Source: JAJPIG01 sp035531675
Lineage (GTDB): Bacteria > Desulfobacterota > Binatia > Binatales > Binataceae
Assembly (NCBI GenBank): GCA_035531675.1
Contig: DATKSL010000006.1
Location: 62,001-126,000 of the forward strand
Direction: 5' to 3'
DNA: 64,000 nt
In this document: positions 1 through 7,894 of the stretch, piece after piece
Position numbering within the stretch: position 1 is the first letter of the stretch
How the letters are laid out: each line of letters opens with the position of its first letter
Made by a program: the position numbers and the translations under genes
The notes under the pieces: model-generated
What the model was told of the DNA's origin: nothing
Database searches by the model: none
Seen by the model: the letters and a program-made list of their open reading frames with translations, nothing else

Positions 1-515
1 ACCGCTGCCTGTCCGGGCGGGAATTGCATCTCGTTCGGAAACGAATCCTCGAGTCCCTGATGATTGGTGATCTGGCGTCCCGAAACGGCGAAACGCGGCC
101 CCTCGAACATCCCGGCGTCGATCGCGTCGCGCACCGATTGTGCGACGTTGTAGGTGGTGGCGGCGTCGAAGGCGCTGGTGACGCCGGCCTGCAGCACCTT
201 CCTGGCGTTCCAGATTGCTTTCAGCGCCCGGTATTCGACCGGCGTGTAGAGCGCCAATTCCTCTTCGGAACGGGCCTCGCCGAACGAGATGTGGGTATGG
301 CCGTCGACCAGGCCCGGCAGGATGCTGCGGCCGGGCAGCGCGATTTGCTCGTAGTCCGCCCCGAGATATTGATTTGGAAGCTGTGCGCGCGCGCCAACCC
401 AGGCGATGCGTTCGCCTTCGAACACGACCGCGCCATTCTCGATCGGCGCGTCGAGCGAGCCGTCGATGACTTTGCCGAGAATCGTGGTGCCGCGCTTTCC
501 GACTATCGACGCCAT
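1..515 (-). CDS. Amidohydrolase family protein, N-terminal part (cut by window edge)
   Basis: Metal-dependent amidohydrolase (imidazolonepropionase/prolidase-like superfamily); the substrate is unknown. The visible 171 residues hold the N-terminal beta-sandwich followed by the metal-binding motif DGHTH, with the His-x-His pair at residues 73-75. The gene runs off the left edge, so the carboxylated Lys, later His ligands and Asp are not visible. The ATG at 515 is preceded by a good Shine-Dalgarno GGGAGG. It is the last visible gene of a minus-strand run of RidA, alpha/beta hydrolase and amidohydrolase, with a 31-base gap from the hydrolase. This suggests a role in hydrolysing a ring or amide intermediate, which is inference only. 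Confidence 0.8.
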   Translation of the reverse strand, partial: MASIVGKRGTTILGKVIDGSLDAPIENGAVVFEGERIAWVGARAQLPNQYLGADYEQIALPGRSILPGLVDGHTHISFGEARSEEELALYTPVEYRALKAIWNARKVLQAGVTSAFDAATTYNVAQSVRDAIDAGMFEGPRFAVSGRQITNHQGLEDSFPNEMQFPPGQAA

Positions 516-546
516 AGTTCGTAACCTCCCGTGCGGGACGTTTCCG

Positions 547-1356
547 TCAGCGAAACAGCAATTCGGCGCTGGCAATCAGCTTTGCTGGATGCTCCATCGC
601 AACCGAATGCGAACAGCGGCCGATCAAAACCACGTCGGCTTGTGGAATCGACTTCGCAATCGTCAGCGTCAGCTCGGGCGGGAAAGCCACGTCGTCGCGC
701 CCGTGAATCATCGTCACGTCACAGTGGATGCGCGCCAACTCGTCAGGCCGCAACACGGACGCATCCATGTAGCGCTGCTTGTCGCCCTCGAACATCGAAC
801 CGAAGTAGCTGGCGTAATCGCCTGCGAACAGCACCTTCTCACGATTGTCCAGGTAGGTGTCGTCGATTACCGAGCGATCGAAGACCAGGCCCTCGGCCAT
901 CCGCCGCAGCTCGGCGCGATCGCGCGGGAAGGTCCAGGTACGCAGCGTGCCCTCGTTGGGCGTGAATCGCGCCCCCATCGATCCGGTCGTGAGCACCTTG
1001 GCAATTCGGCTCTCGACCGACGCCAGCTTGAGCGCTAGCGCGCCCGAGAGCGAGTGACCTATAACCCCGACGCGCGCTCCCTCAATCCGCCCGACCATCG
1101 CGCGGCATTGCCGGAACCATAAGTCGAAATCAAAGTAGGGCGGCCGCGGCTTGCGTTCGGAGCGGCCGAAACCGATCAGATCCATCGCGAAGACGTGAAA
1201 GCGCTCGGTGAGCGGTTCGAGCACCAGCCGCCAGTTGCCGATCGTCGAAGCGCCCGGCCCCGAGCCGTGAATCATCAGCACCGGGAAACCGCGGCCACCC
1301 TCGAGATAATGGACGCGGGCGCCGTCGAATACGAATTCCCGTTCCGGCAAGCTCAT
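547..1356 (-). CDS. Alpha/beta hydrolase, meta-cleavage-product hydrolase type
   Basis: Cytoplasmic alpha/beta hydrolase of 269 aa. The oxyanion-hole motif HGSGPGAS at about residues 30-37 is characteristic of C-C bond hydrolases such as MhpC, BphD and XylF. The nucleophile elbow is GHSLSG (Ser102), the acid is Asp221 or Asp222 in GRDD, and the catalytic His is His250 in CSHS. The family hydrolyses vinylogous diketones from meta-cleavage of aromatic rings, but related members are plain esterases. It lies 9 bases downstream of a RidA gene and upstream of an amidohydrolase on the same strand. Family call is firm; substrate is unknown. Confidence 0.85.
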   Translation of the reverse strand: MSLPEREFVFDGARVHYLEGGRGFPVLMIHGSGPGASTIGNWRLVLEPLTERFHVFAMDLIGFGRSERKPRPPYFDFDLWFRQCRAMVGRIEGARVGVIGHSLSGALALKLASVESRIAKVLTTGSMGARFTPNEGTLRTWTFPRDRAELRRMAEGLVFDRSVIDDTYLDNREKVLFAGDYASYFGSMFEGDKQRYMDASVLRPDELARIHCDVTMIHGRDDVAFPPELTLTIAKSIPQADVVLIGRCSHSVAMEHPAKLIASAELLFR

Positions 1357-1365
1357 CGCGACGCC

Positions 1366-1827
1366 TCACAGTGCCGCTATGGTCTGAACTTCGATCAGAA
1401 ACGGCTCGCCCACCAGACGATCGATCATCAGGAGCGTGTTCGGCGGATAGGCGCCGCCCGGAAACATCCTGGGAAACTCGCGCAGCCGGTATTTCATGAA
1501 CTTCGGGATGTCCTGCGAATGGACCATGTAGGTGGTGAACTGCACCACGTTGCCCCATCCGGCGCCGGCGGATTTCAGCGCCGCTTCGATGTTCGCGAAC
1601 ACCTGCACGCACTGCGCGTCGAAATCCTCGGCGCCAATGACAGCGCCGGCCTTGTCGGTCGCCAACTGGCCGGCGATGAACAGGAACTCGGAAGCCTTGA
1701 CCCGCGTCATCTGCGAGTACTGGCCGAGCGGCTTGCCGAGCACCTCCGGATTCAGGATCTTGAGTTCTGGAATGGGCGCCTCCTTGACGAAAAATCTCGT
1801 GCTTACGTTGATAATCCTTATGCTCAC
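1366..1827 (-). CDS. RidA/YjgF family protein
   Basis: A 153-aa RidA-fold protein (enamine/imine deaminase or related hydrolase). The body matches the family: a FIAGQ segment in the middle and a C-terminal region equivalent to the substrate-carboxylate-binding part of RidA. The canonical Arg of active deaminases is not obvious to me, so activity is open. The apparent start is GTG at 1827; no ATG lies upstream of the conserved region. It opens the minus-strand group with the meta-cleavage-type hydrolase and the amidohydrolase. Some RidA relatives, such as 2-aminomuconate deaminase, act in aminophenol catabolism, which would fit this company. Confidence 0.8.
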   Translation of the reverse strand: MSIRIINVSTRFFVKEAPIPELKILNPEVLGKPLGQYSQMTRVKASEFLFIAGQLATDKAGAVIGAEDFDAQCVQVFANIEAALKSAGAGWGNVVQFTTYMVHSQDIPKFMKYRLREFPRMFPGGAYPPNTLLMIDRLVGEPFLIEVQTIAAL

Positions 1828-1952
1828 TGAGCCCCCGGACTGTCAACTCCGGGGACGCACGCCAGGTTGATCCCGGCGCGCAATGTTGCTTCTAATCATG
1901 GCTTCCATGCGGGTTTCATTCGCGCCCGAAGCCTGTTCGACCAGCGCTAACG

Positions 1953-3164
1953 ATGCGGCCACTCGAAAAGATCGCGGCGAGCCTGTCCGCAACCGACCAG
2001 ACCGACTTTCGATCGATCGCCCTGTTGTCCGCCGCCCACATGTCGGACGACATCAACCAGGCCGTGATACCGGCGATGCTGCCGTATTTCATCGTCGCTC
2101 ATCATCTGAGCTACGCCGCCGCCGGCGGCCTGGTGCTGGCGCAGACGCTAGCCTCGTCGGTCGCCCAGCCGCTGTTCGGGATGCTCGCCGACCGACGGCC
2201 CTCGCCGTGGCTGATTCCGCTCGGCCTCAGTGTGGCGGGATTCGGTGTCGCGGCCGCCGGCCTGCTGCCGAGCTACCGGCTGATCTTTGCCGCTATCGCG
2301 ATCAGCGGGCTCGGCATTTCCGCGTTTCACCCCGAAGCCGCGCGCTGGACGCGCTATCTTGGCGGATCGAATCAGGGCACCGCGATGGGGGTATTCACGG
2401 TCGGCGGCAATGTCGGCTTCGCCGTCGGTCCGTTGATGATCACCCCCATCATGATCCTGGTTGGACTGCGGGGCGCGATCCTGCTGACCATCCCGGTGCT
2501 GGTCATGTCGCTGATTCTCGTGCGGCAGATGCCGCGTCTGTGGGCGGCGCGGGAATCGCGCAGCCAGGGCCCCGCCGGCCATGTGGTGATTGAGGCTCGC
2601 GAGCAGTGGGGCGCCTTCATCGGTCTGACGGCGGTCGGGATGATTCGGTCGGTGGTCTTTTTCGGCCTCAACACTTTTATCCCGCTTTATTGGTTCGTCG
2701 TGCTGCACGCTTCCAGAGCCGGCGGCGGCTATGCGCTGAGTATTCTGCTGTCGGCCGCGGCGGTCGGGACCCTGGTCGGCGGCCGGATGGCCGATCGCTA
2801 CGGGCGCAGGATCGTGGTGATCTGTGCGCTCGGCGGGCTTACGATTTTCCTGTTTGCCTTCATCCATTCGGGCGGTGTGACGATGGCGACGATGCTGTTG
2901 ATACCGCTGGGTTTCGCGATGGCCGCAAGCTCCAGCGTGATGGTCGTCATGGGACAGGAATATCTGCCGAATCGCGTCGGCCTGTCGGCCGGCGTGACGT
3001 TCGGCCTTTCGATGACGGTGGGCGGGTTGTTTGCGCCGGTATTCGGCGCGATAGCCGATCATCACGGGCTGCATGCCGCCATGAGCCTGCTGTGCGTGGT
3101 GCCGGCGCTGGGCTTCCTCATGAGCCTGATGTTGCGCGAGCCCTCCGCGGGCGCTTATCAATAG
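1953..3164 (+). CDS. MFS transporter, fosmidomycin-resistance (Fsr) type
   Basis: Twelve-helix major facilitator of 403 aa in the inner membrane. The N-terminal HMSDDINQAVIPAMLPYF stretch and the GISAFHPEAAR segment are hallmarks of the Fsr subfamily, drug:proton antiporters known for fosmidomycin efflux. An MFS motif-A equivalent (GMLADRR) follows helix 2, and its second-half counterpart GGRMADRYGRR is present. The ATG at 1953 fits the family length. It is divergent from the RidA operon and followed after 24 bases by an alpha/beta hydrolase on the same strand. The exported substrate cannot be told from sequence; it may be a catabolite or a natural toxin. Confidence 0.85.
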   Translation: MRPLEKIAASLSATDQTDFRSIALLSAAHMSDDINQAVIPAMLPYFIVAHHLSYAAAGGLVLAQTLASSVAQPLFGMLADRRPSPWLIPLGLSVAGFGVAAAGLLPSYRLIFAAIAISGLGISAFHPEAARWTRYLGGSNQGTAMGVFTVGGNVGFAVGPLMITPIMILVGLRGAILLTIPVLVMSLILVRQMPRLWAARESRSQGPAGHVVIEAREQWGAFIGLTAVGMIRSVVFFGLNTFIPLYWFVVLHASRAGGGYALSILLSAAAVGTLVGGRMADRYGRRIVVICALGGLTIFLFAFIHSGGVTMATMLLIPLGFAMAASSSVMVVMGQEYLPNRVGLSAGVTFGLSMTVGGLFAPVFGAIADHHGLHAAMSLLCVVPALGFLMSLMLREPSAGAYQ

Positions 3165-3188
3165 ACGCAATCGAATTTTCACCAGCCG

Positions 3189-4034
3189 ATGGAGATTACC
3201 AATCCGATGGAACCAGCCAGCAAATTCGTCACGCTTAACGGACTGAAGCTGCATTACCTGGAATTCGGTGAGGCGGCGAATCCGGCGATCGTCTGTATTC
3301 ACGGGCTCACTCGCAGCGCGCATGACTTCGATGCGCTCGCGCCGCATCTGGCCGCCAAATATCGGGTGCTGTCGCTGGATGTTCGCGGCCGTGGCGACAG
3401 CGAGTGGGGACCGCCCGACCGCTACAATATCGCGACCTACGCCGCCGACCTCGCCGCGCTGCTCGACCATCTCAAGCTTGGACGGGTGAGCCTGATCGGC
3501 ACCTCGATGGGCGGCAGGATTTCGATCCTCTTCGCCGGCAACCATCCGGAGCGGGTCGAGAAGCTGGTGCTCAACGATATCGGTCCCGCGTTGAATCCGG
3601 AGGCCTCGGCGCGCATCAACCAATGGGTCGCCGGCGCGCCGCTCGAGTTCGCCAGCCTCGATGATGCGCTCGAGCATTATCGGGCGGTCCAGTTCGGGCC
3701 GGCGGATGCGGATTTTGCCGCGATGCTGAAGTGGCTGGTCAAGCCGAGTGCGGGCGGGCGTCTTACCTGGAAGATGGACCCGGCGATTCGGAAACCGCCG
3801 CCCGGTGTGAGCGCGGTGCTGCCGATCGGTTTCTGGGCGGAGTATGAGAAGATCGCTGCGCCGATCCTGATCGTGCGCGGCGCGATCAGCACGGTGCTGA
3901 TGCCCGAGACCGTGCAGCGGATGTGCCAGCTGTCGCCCAAGGCGAAGGTGGTCGAGGTCCCGGGCGTCGGCCACGCGCCATCGCTGGTCGAGCCGGAAGC
4001 GTTGCACGCCCTGCGCGCGTTTTTCGGATGCTAG
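3189..4034 (+). CDS. Alpha/beta hydrolase
   Basis: A 281-aa alpha/beta hydrolase. It has the oxyanion motif HGLTRSAHDF, the nucleophile elbow GTSMGG (Ser about residue 105), the conserved DVRGRGDS strand, and a C-terminal His in GVGHAPS. The closest general type is the 3-oxoadipate enol-lactonase/esterase group. Two starts are possible, ATG 3189 and ATG 3207; neither has a strong ribosome site, though a GGAG lies 12 bases before the second. The stop codon overlaps that of the convergent FAD oxidoreductase by four bases. It is probably cotranscribed with the MFS gene. Substrate is unknown. Confidence 0.8.
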   Translation: MEITNPMEPASKFVTLNGLKLHYLEFGEAANPAIVCIHGLTRSAHDFDALAPHLAAKYRVLSLDVRGRGDSEWGPPDRYNIATYAADLAALLDHLKLGRVSLIGTSMGGRISILFAGNHPERVEKLVLNDIGPALNPEASARINQWVAGAPLEFASLDDALEHYRAVQFGPADADFAAMLKWLVKPSAGGRLTWKMDPAIRKPPPGVSAVLPIGFWAEYEKIAAPILIVRGAISTVLMPETVQRMCQLSPKAKVVEVPGVGHAPSLVEPEALHALRAFFGC

Positions 4035-5698
4035 GCGCTCGACGACGCGCTGCCGCGCCTTGACAGCGAGGGGCGCCAGCGCCGCGCCTTGAGAACTTCC
4101 TTCGCGCACATGTATCCCGAGCGGGCGTTATTGCCGGCTCCCGGATAGGTTCCGGCGCCGCACATGTACAGCGCCTCGACGGGGGTGCGGTAGCGCGACC
4201 ATCCGAGGATCGGACGGAAGAGAAAATTCTGCGCCAGATGATGGCTGCCGGCGAGGCTGTCGCCGCCGACCAGGTTGGGATTGGCGCGTTCGAGGTCGGC
4301 GGGAGAGGCAACCGCGCGTTGGATAATCAGGTCGCGGATCCCCGGCGCGTACTGCTCGAGCTTATCGATCACCCGATCCGCATAGGGCTCTTTGGCCTCG
4401 TCCCAATCGCGCGCCGCGATCGTGCCGAGTGCGTCGCCGCGGATTTTCGACGGTAACGTTCTGACCTGAATCCACATGACTTCGCCCTTACCCGAAGTCC
4501 GCGTCGGATCGATCACGGAGGTCTGCCCGACGATCAGCAGCGGGCTGGCCGGCAGAATGCCATCCATCGAATGAGCGTAGGTGAGCGCCAGATCTTCGAC
4601 GTAGGGCGCGATATGTACGTACGCGAAATCCGCCGCCTCACTGCTCGCCCGCCAGACCGGTCTGGCCTTCAGCGCCAGGTGCACCATCATGGTGCCGGGA
4701 CCGTAGTTGAAGCGGCCGATCGCACGCCGGAACTCGGGCGTGAACGGATAGTCGGCCAGCAGCTTGCCGAACAGCGGGCGCGAGCTGAGATTCGCGATAA
4801 TCGCGCGGCGCGCGCCGATTTTCTCGCCATTTGCGAGTTCGACGCCGACCGCGCGGACGTCGCTGGTCACGATTTTGGCGACCTCGGCTGCGGTGCGCAC
4901 CTCGCCGCCCATCTCGCGCAGCAGACCCACCATCGCCAGCACCAGCTTCGATGCTCCGCCGCGCACGACGCTCAGGCCGTGCTCGACATCCACAAAAGTT
5001 TCGATCACCGGAAAGATTGCGCCGCCCGCGACGTCGGGACCGAAGTCGAGATGCATCCCCCACGCCGCGAACAGCGCCCGCGCCTCGGGAGTCCCTAAAT
5101 ATTCGTCACCCAGCCGGCGCGTCGACGAGATCATCAGCCGCAGAAGTTGCACGCACTCCGCCACGCCCTCTCTTCCGAGCGCGCGCAGCATCGTCCACAA
5201 CACCCGCATCGAGGGCATCGGGATTCCATAGACCTGCAGCAGCGAGCGGGCGAAGGACTGGAAATGTCGATAAAGCAGCGTCCATCCGTCAGCGTCGGCC
5301 GCACTGTGACGCCGCAACAGGTCGAGCGTTTTCCCGGCATCCTGGTAGACGCCCAGAAACTTTCCATCCGGGAAGACCGCGCAGTAAGGTTTGTCGGAAT
5401 GCGCGAATGAAAGCCCGTGCCGCTCGAGTCCGCTTTTGAAATCGGTATAGACCGGCGACCCGAGGAACAGGTTCTGGTTCATCGAGTAGAGGTCGTGGAT
5501 GAAGCCCGGGAGCGTCACTTCACCGCTCATCGTGGCCCCGCCGACCTGCTGGTTGCGCTCCGCGACCAGCACTTTCCATCCGGCTTTGGCCAGGTAAAGC
5601 GCGACCGACAGGCCGTTGATCCCGCCGCCGATCACGATCGCGTCGTAATCGCCGGCCCGCTCGTTGCCATTCATGTTTCGATCGCCGGGCGCAAGCAT
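4031..5698 (-). CDS. FAD-dependent oxidoreductase, phytoene desaturase-like (COG1233)
   Basis: A 555-aa flavoprotein with an N-terminal dinucleotide-binding motif (VIGGGINGLSVAL, about residues 22-34), then the family's GGA block and a C-terminal FAD-binding segment near GAGTYPGAG. The layout matches the CrtI-like amine-oxidase superfamily called phytoene dehydrogenase-related (COG1233). No other carotenoid gene (crtB, crtE) is next to it, so carotenoid desaturation is not supported and a retinol-saturase-like or other role is as likely. Starts at ATG 5698 or 5674 are both possible. It follows two glutathione transferase genes on the same strand, 3 bases after the nearer one, so an operon is likely. 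Confidence 0.8.
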   Translation of the reverse strand: MLAPGDRNMNGNERAGDYDAIVIGGGINGLSVALYLAKAGWKVLVAERNQQVGGATMSGEVTLPGFIHDLYSMNQNLFLGSPVYTDFKSGLERHGLSFAHSDKPYCAVFPDGKFLGVYQDAGKTLDLLRRHSAADADGWTLLYRHFQSFARSLLQVYGIPMPSMRVLWTMLRALGREGVAECVQLLRLMISSTRRLGDEYLGTPEARALFAAWGMHLDFGPDVAGGAIFPVIETFVDVEHGLSVVRGGASKLVLAMVGLLREMGGEVRTAAEVAKIVTSDVRAVGVELANGEKIGARRAIIANLSSRPLFGKLLADYPFTPEFRRAIGRFNYGPGTMMVHLALKARPVWRASSEAADFAYVHIAPYVEDLALTYAHSMDGILPASPLLIVGQTSVIDPTRTSGKGEVMWIQVRTLPSKIRGDALGTIAARDWDEAKEPYADRVIDKLEQYAPGIRDLIIQRAVASPADLERANPNLVGGDSLAGSHHLAQNFLFRPILGWSRYRTPVEALYMCGAGTYPGAGNNARSGYMCAKEVLKARRWRPSLSRRGSASSSA

Positions 5699-5701
5699 CG
5701 C

Positions 5702-6310
5702 TCAGGCTTTCGCACTGGGGCGCGACGAAACCTCGGCGTACCAGCGGGCCAGGTTCTTCTGCTCCGGCTTGATCGCGATTTTCGAGACCCGTCCGAAGTC
5801 GATCGCAACCATCGCGGTGATGTCCGCAATCGTGAAACGCGGGCCGGCGATGAAACGCTGGCTGGCAAGCTCGCCGTCGAGCCATTGCAGGGCGTCCTCG
5901 GCGTTGAGCCGCTGCGTCTCGGCATACTCGGGAAGCTGCCGGATGCGACCCTTGAAGAACTCGTGGCGTTGCCGGAAGGCGTCGGCGATCGGAATGAAGA
6001 GCGCGAACTCCATTCGCCGATTCCACATCTCGACTATCGCGCGATCCTTCGCGTCCACGCCGAACAGCGGCGGCTCCGGATGAATCTCCTCGAAATACCG
6101 GCAAATCGCGACGCTCTCGGCGATGCAGGCGCCGTCATCGAGTTCGAGCACCGGCACCGCCGCCAGCGAATTTTTCTTGCGAAATTCAGCTCCGCGATTG
6201 ACCGCCTTTACGATGTCGACCTCTTCGTACGGTACCTGGATTCCCTTCTCGGCGAGAAAAATTCGCACGCGACGCGGATTCGGAGCGGTTGCGCTGTTGT
6301 AGATCTTCAC
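5702..6310 (-). CDS. Glutathione S-transferase family protein
   Basis: A 202-aa soluble glutathione transferase. The N-terminal thioredoxin-like domain begins KIYNSATAPNPRRVRIFL and includes the glutathione-contact cis-Pro segment VPVLEL and the ES pair in CIAESVAI. A helical C-terminal domain follows. I chose the GTG at 6310 because AGAGGAAA lies at the right distance and the family starts there. An in-frame ATG at 6382 would overlap the upstream GST by 43 bases and add residues without homology. It is sandwiched between a second, unlike GST and the FAD oxidoreductase, suggesting a redox or detoxification operon. Confidence 0.82.
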   Translation of the reverse strand: MKIYNSATAPNPRRVRIFLAEKGIQVPYEEVDIVKAVNRGAEFRKKNSLAAVPVLELDDGACIAESVAICRYFEEIHPEPPLFGVDAKDRAIVEMWNRRMEFALFIPIADAFRQRHEFFKGRIRQLPEYAETQRLNAEDALQWLDGELASQRFIAGPRFTIADITAMVAIDFGRVSKIAIKPEQKNLARWYAEVSSRPSAKA

Positions 6311-6339
6311 AATTTTTTCCTCTCGCTTGCGCGGCTTGT

Positions 6340-7032
6340 TCAACGCCGCTCGTACTGTTTCCGGCCAAACATAATTTCCCATTCCTCGCCCTTGGGCGCT
6401 TCGCGCTTGACTTTCTCCGCCAGCGGCGCGAGCCCACGCTGCACCGCCGGGCGACTTTTGATCGCTTCGTACCAGCGTTTGAGATTCGGAAAGTCAGCCA
6501 GGTCCTGACCCTGCCAGCGATGCGGCCGCAGCCACGGGTAAGTCGCGATATCGACGATCGAGTATTCGCCGACCAGGTATGGCAGCGCGCTCAGCCGTTT
6601 GTCGATCACGCCGTAAATCCGCCGCGCCTCGTTGGTGTAGCGATCGATCGCGTACTGAATCGGTTCCGGCGCGTAGCGGCGAAAGTGATGAGCCTGCCCG
6701 AGCATCGGCCCGACGCTCGCCATCTGGAACATCAGCCATTCGAGCGTCTGGTAGCGGCCGCGCGGATCAGTCGGCATCAGGCGGCCGGTCTTCTCCGCGA
6801 GATAAAGCAGAGTCGCTCCGGACTCGAAGATCGAAATCGGTTTTCCGTCGGGACCGTCGCTGTCGACGATCGCGGGCATCCGGTTGTTCGGGCTGAAGTT
6901 GAGAAACTCGGGCTTGAACTGCTCGCCCTTGCCGATGTCTATCGGCACGACCCGGTAGGGCAGGCTCAGCTCCTCGAGCGCGATGGTTATCTTGTAGCCG
7001 TTGGGGGTCGGCCAGAAGTAGACATCGATCAT
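6340..7032 (-). CDS. Glutathione S-transferase, YfcG/Ure2p-like
   Basis: A 230-aa glutathione transferase of the nu/YfcG type: the N-terminus MIDVYFWPTPNGYKITIALEE and the segment SPNNRMPAIVD are typical of bacterial disulfide-bond oxidoreductase GSTs. The glutathione-binding Glu-Ser is in FESGATLLYLAEKTG. A helical C-terminal domain completes the usual length. It heads a minus-strand run of GST, GST and FAD oxidoreductase, 37 bases downstream of the F420-type oxidoreductase gene. Proteins of this type reduce disulfides or peroxides with glutathione; the target here is unknown. Confidence 0.85.
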   Translation of the reverse strand: MIDVYFWPTPNGYKITIALEELSLPYRVVPIDIGKGEQFKPEFLNFSPNNRMPAIVDSDGPDGKPISIFESGATLLYLAEKTGRLMPTDPRGRYQTLEWLMFQMASVGPMLGQAHHFRRYAPEPIQYAIDRYTNEARRIYGVIDKRLSALPYLVGEYSIVDIATYPWLRPHRWQGQDLADFPNLKRWYEAIKSRPAVQRGLAPLAEKVKREAPKGEEWEIMFGRKQYERR

Positions 7033-7069
7033 TTCAGGCTCCCTTCCTCAGCGAACTTTCGAATTCACG

Positions 7070-7894
7070 CTAGCTGGCGATCCGCCCGGTGAAGATCTCG
7101 ACGCGCCTGGCAAATTCCGCCGGGTCCGCGTAGCGCCCGGGGTCGAAGATAAAGTAGGTGGCGCCGGCCTGCTGGTCGGCGCGGATGCGTTCGCGATCGA
7201 CCGCGAGGTCCTCGAGCTTGAGTCCTCGGCGCACCACGATTTCAGGCGGCTGGCGATGTGCCGCGCGGGCTTTCTCGGCCAGCGCCGTAACCGCCGGCTT
7301 CAACTCGGCGGGCGCGAGCATCGGATGCCATCCGTCGCCGAATTCCAGCACCCGGGCGACCGCCGCGGGGCCGCTGCCGCCGATCCAGATAGGGGGTCGC
7401 GTGGGCCGCGGCAAAAATACGAAAGCGGGGAATCGCACCAGCTCGCCGGAATAGGGCGCCGCCTCGGTTTCGAACAAATGATGGATGACGCGCAGCGTTT
7501 CGGTGGTCAACGCGCCGCGCTGGCGAGAATCGACGCCGAGCGCCTCGAACTCGCCCGTCATCCAGCCGACGCCGGCGCCGAGAATCATCCGCCCGCCCGA
7601 CAGTTCCTGGACGGTCGCGATCTGTTTGGCGGTCAGCACCGCCGGACGATATGGCAGAATCAGCACCGAGACGCCCAGCCGAATCCGCGTGGTGATTCCT
7701 GCGACGAAGGCCAGCGTGGTGAGCGCGTCGAGATAGCGGCCCATCGAGCCTTCGGTCTGGTCGGGCGGCACGGCGAGATGGTCGGAGAGGAACAGGCCGT
7801 CGAAGCCGTTGCGCTCGGCGATTTGCGCGCAGGCCGTTACCGTCTCGCGAGTCGACTGCGGCCCCATGTTGCGGATCGCGACGCCGAACTTCAT
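7070..7894 (-). CDS. LLM-class F420-dependent oxidoreductase
   Basis: A 274-aa luciferase-like TIM-barrel oxidoreductase. The GFDGLFLSDH segment near the start, the RIRLGVSVLILPYRPAVLTAKQIAT block and the GRMILGAGVGWMTGEFEALG block are the core signatures of the TIGR03619-like F420-using group rather than FMN luciferases. It probably transfers hydride from reduced F420, or works as a monooxygenase. Its start codon overlaps the stop of the upstream MetE-like gene (ATGA), so the two are translationally coupled. F420 use is inferred from family; no F420 biosynthesis gene is in view. Confidence 0.82.
   Translation of the reverse strand: MKFGVAIRNMGPQSTRETVTACAQIAERNGFDGLFLSDHLAVPPDQTEGSMGRYLDALTTLAFVAGITTRIRLGVSVLILPYRPAVLTAKQIATVQELSGGRMILGAGVGWMTGEFEALGVDSRQRGALTTETLRVIHHLFETEAAPYSGELVRFPAFVFLPRPTRPPIWIGGSGPAAVARVLEFGDGWHPMLAPAELKPAVTALAEKARAAHRQPPEIVVRRGLKLEDLAVDRERIRADQQAGATYFIFDPGRYADPAEFARRVEIFTGRIAS

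Noticed and set aside
2148..4109. Long open frame (653 aa) antisense to the MFS and hydrolase genes
   Set aside because: Composition is Arg/His/Gln-rich without motifs; it is the GC-driven shadow of real genes with clear families on the plus strand.
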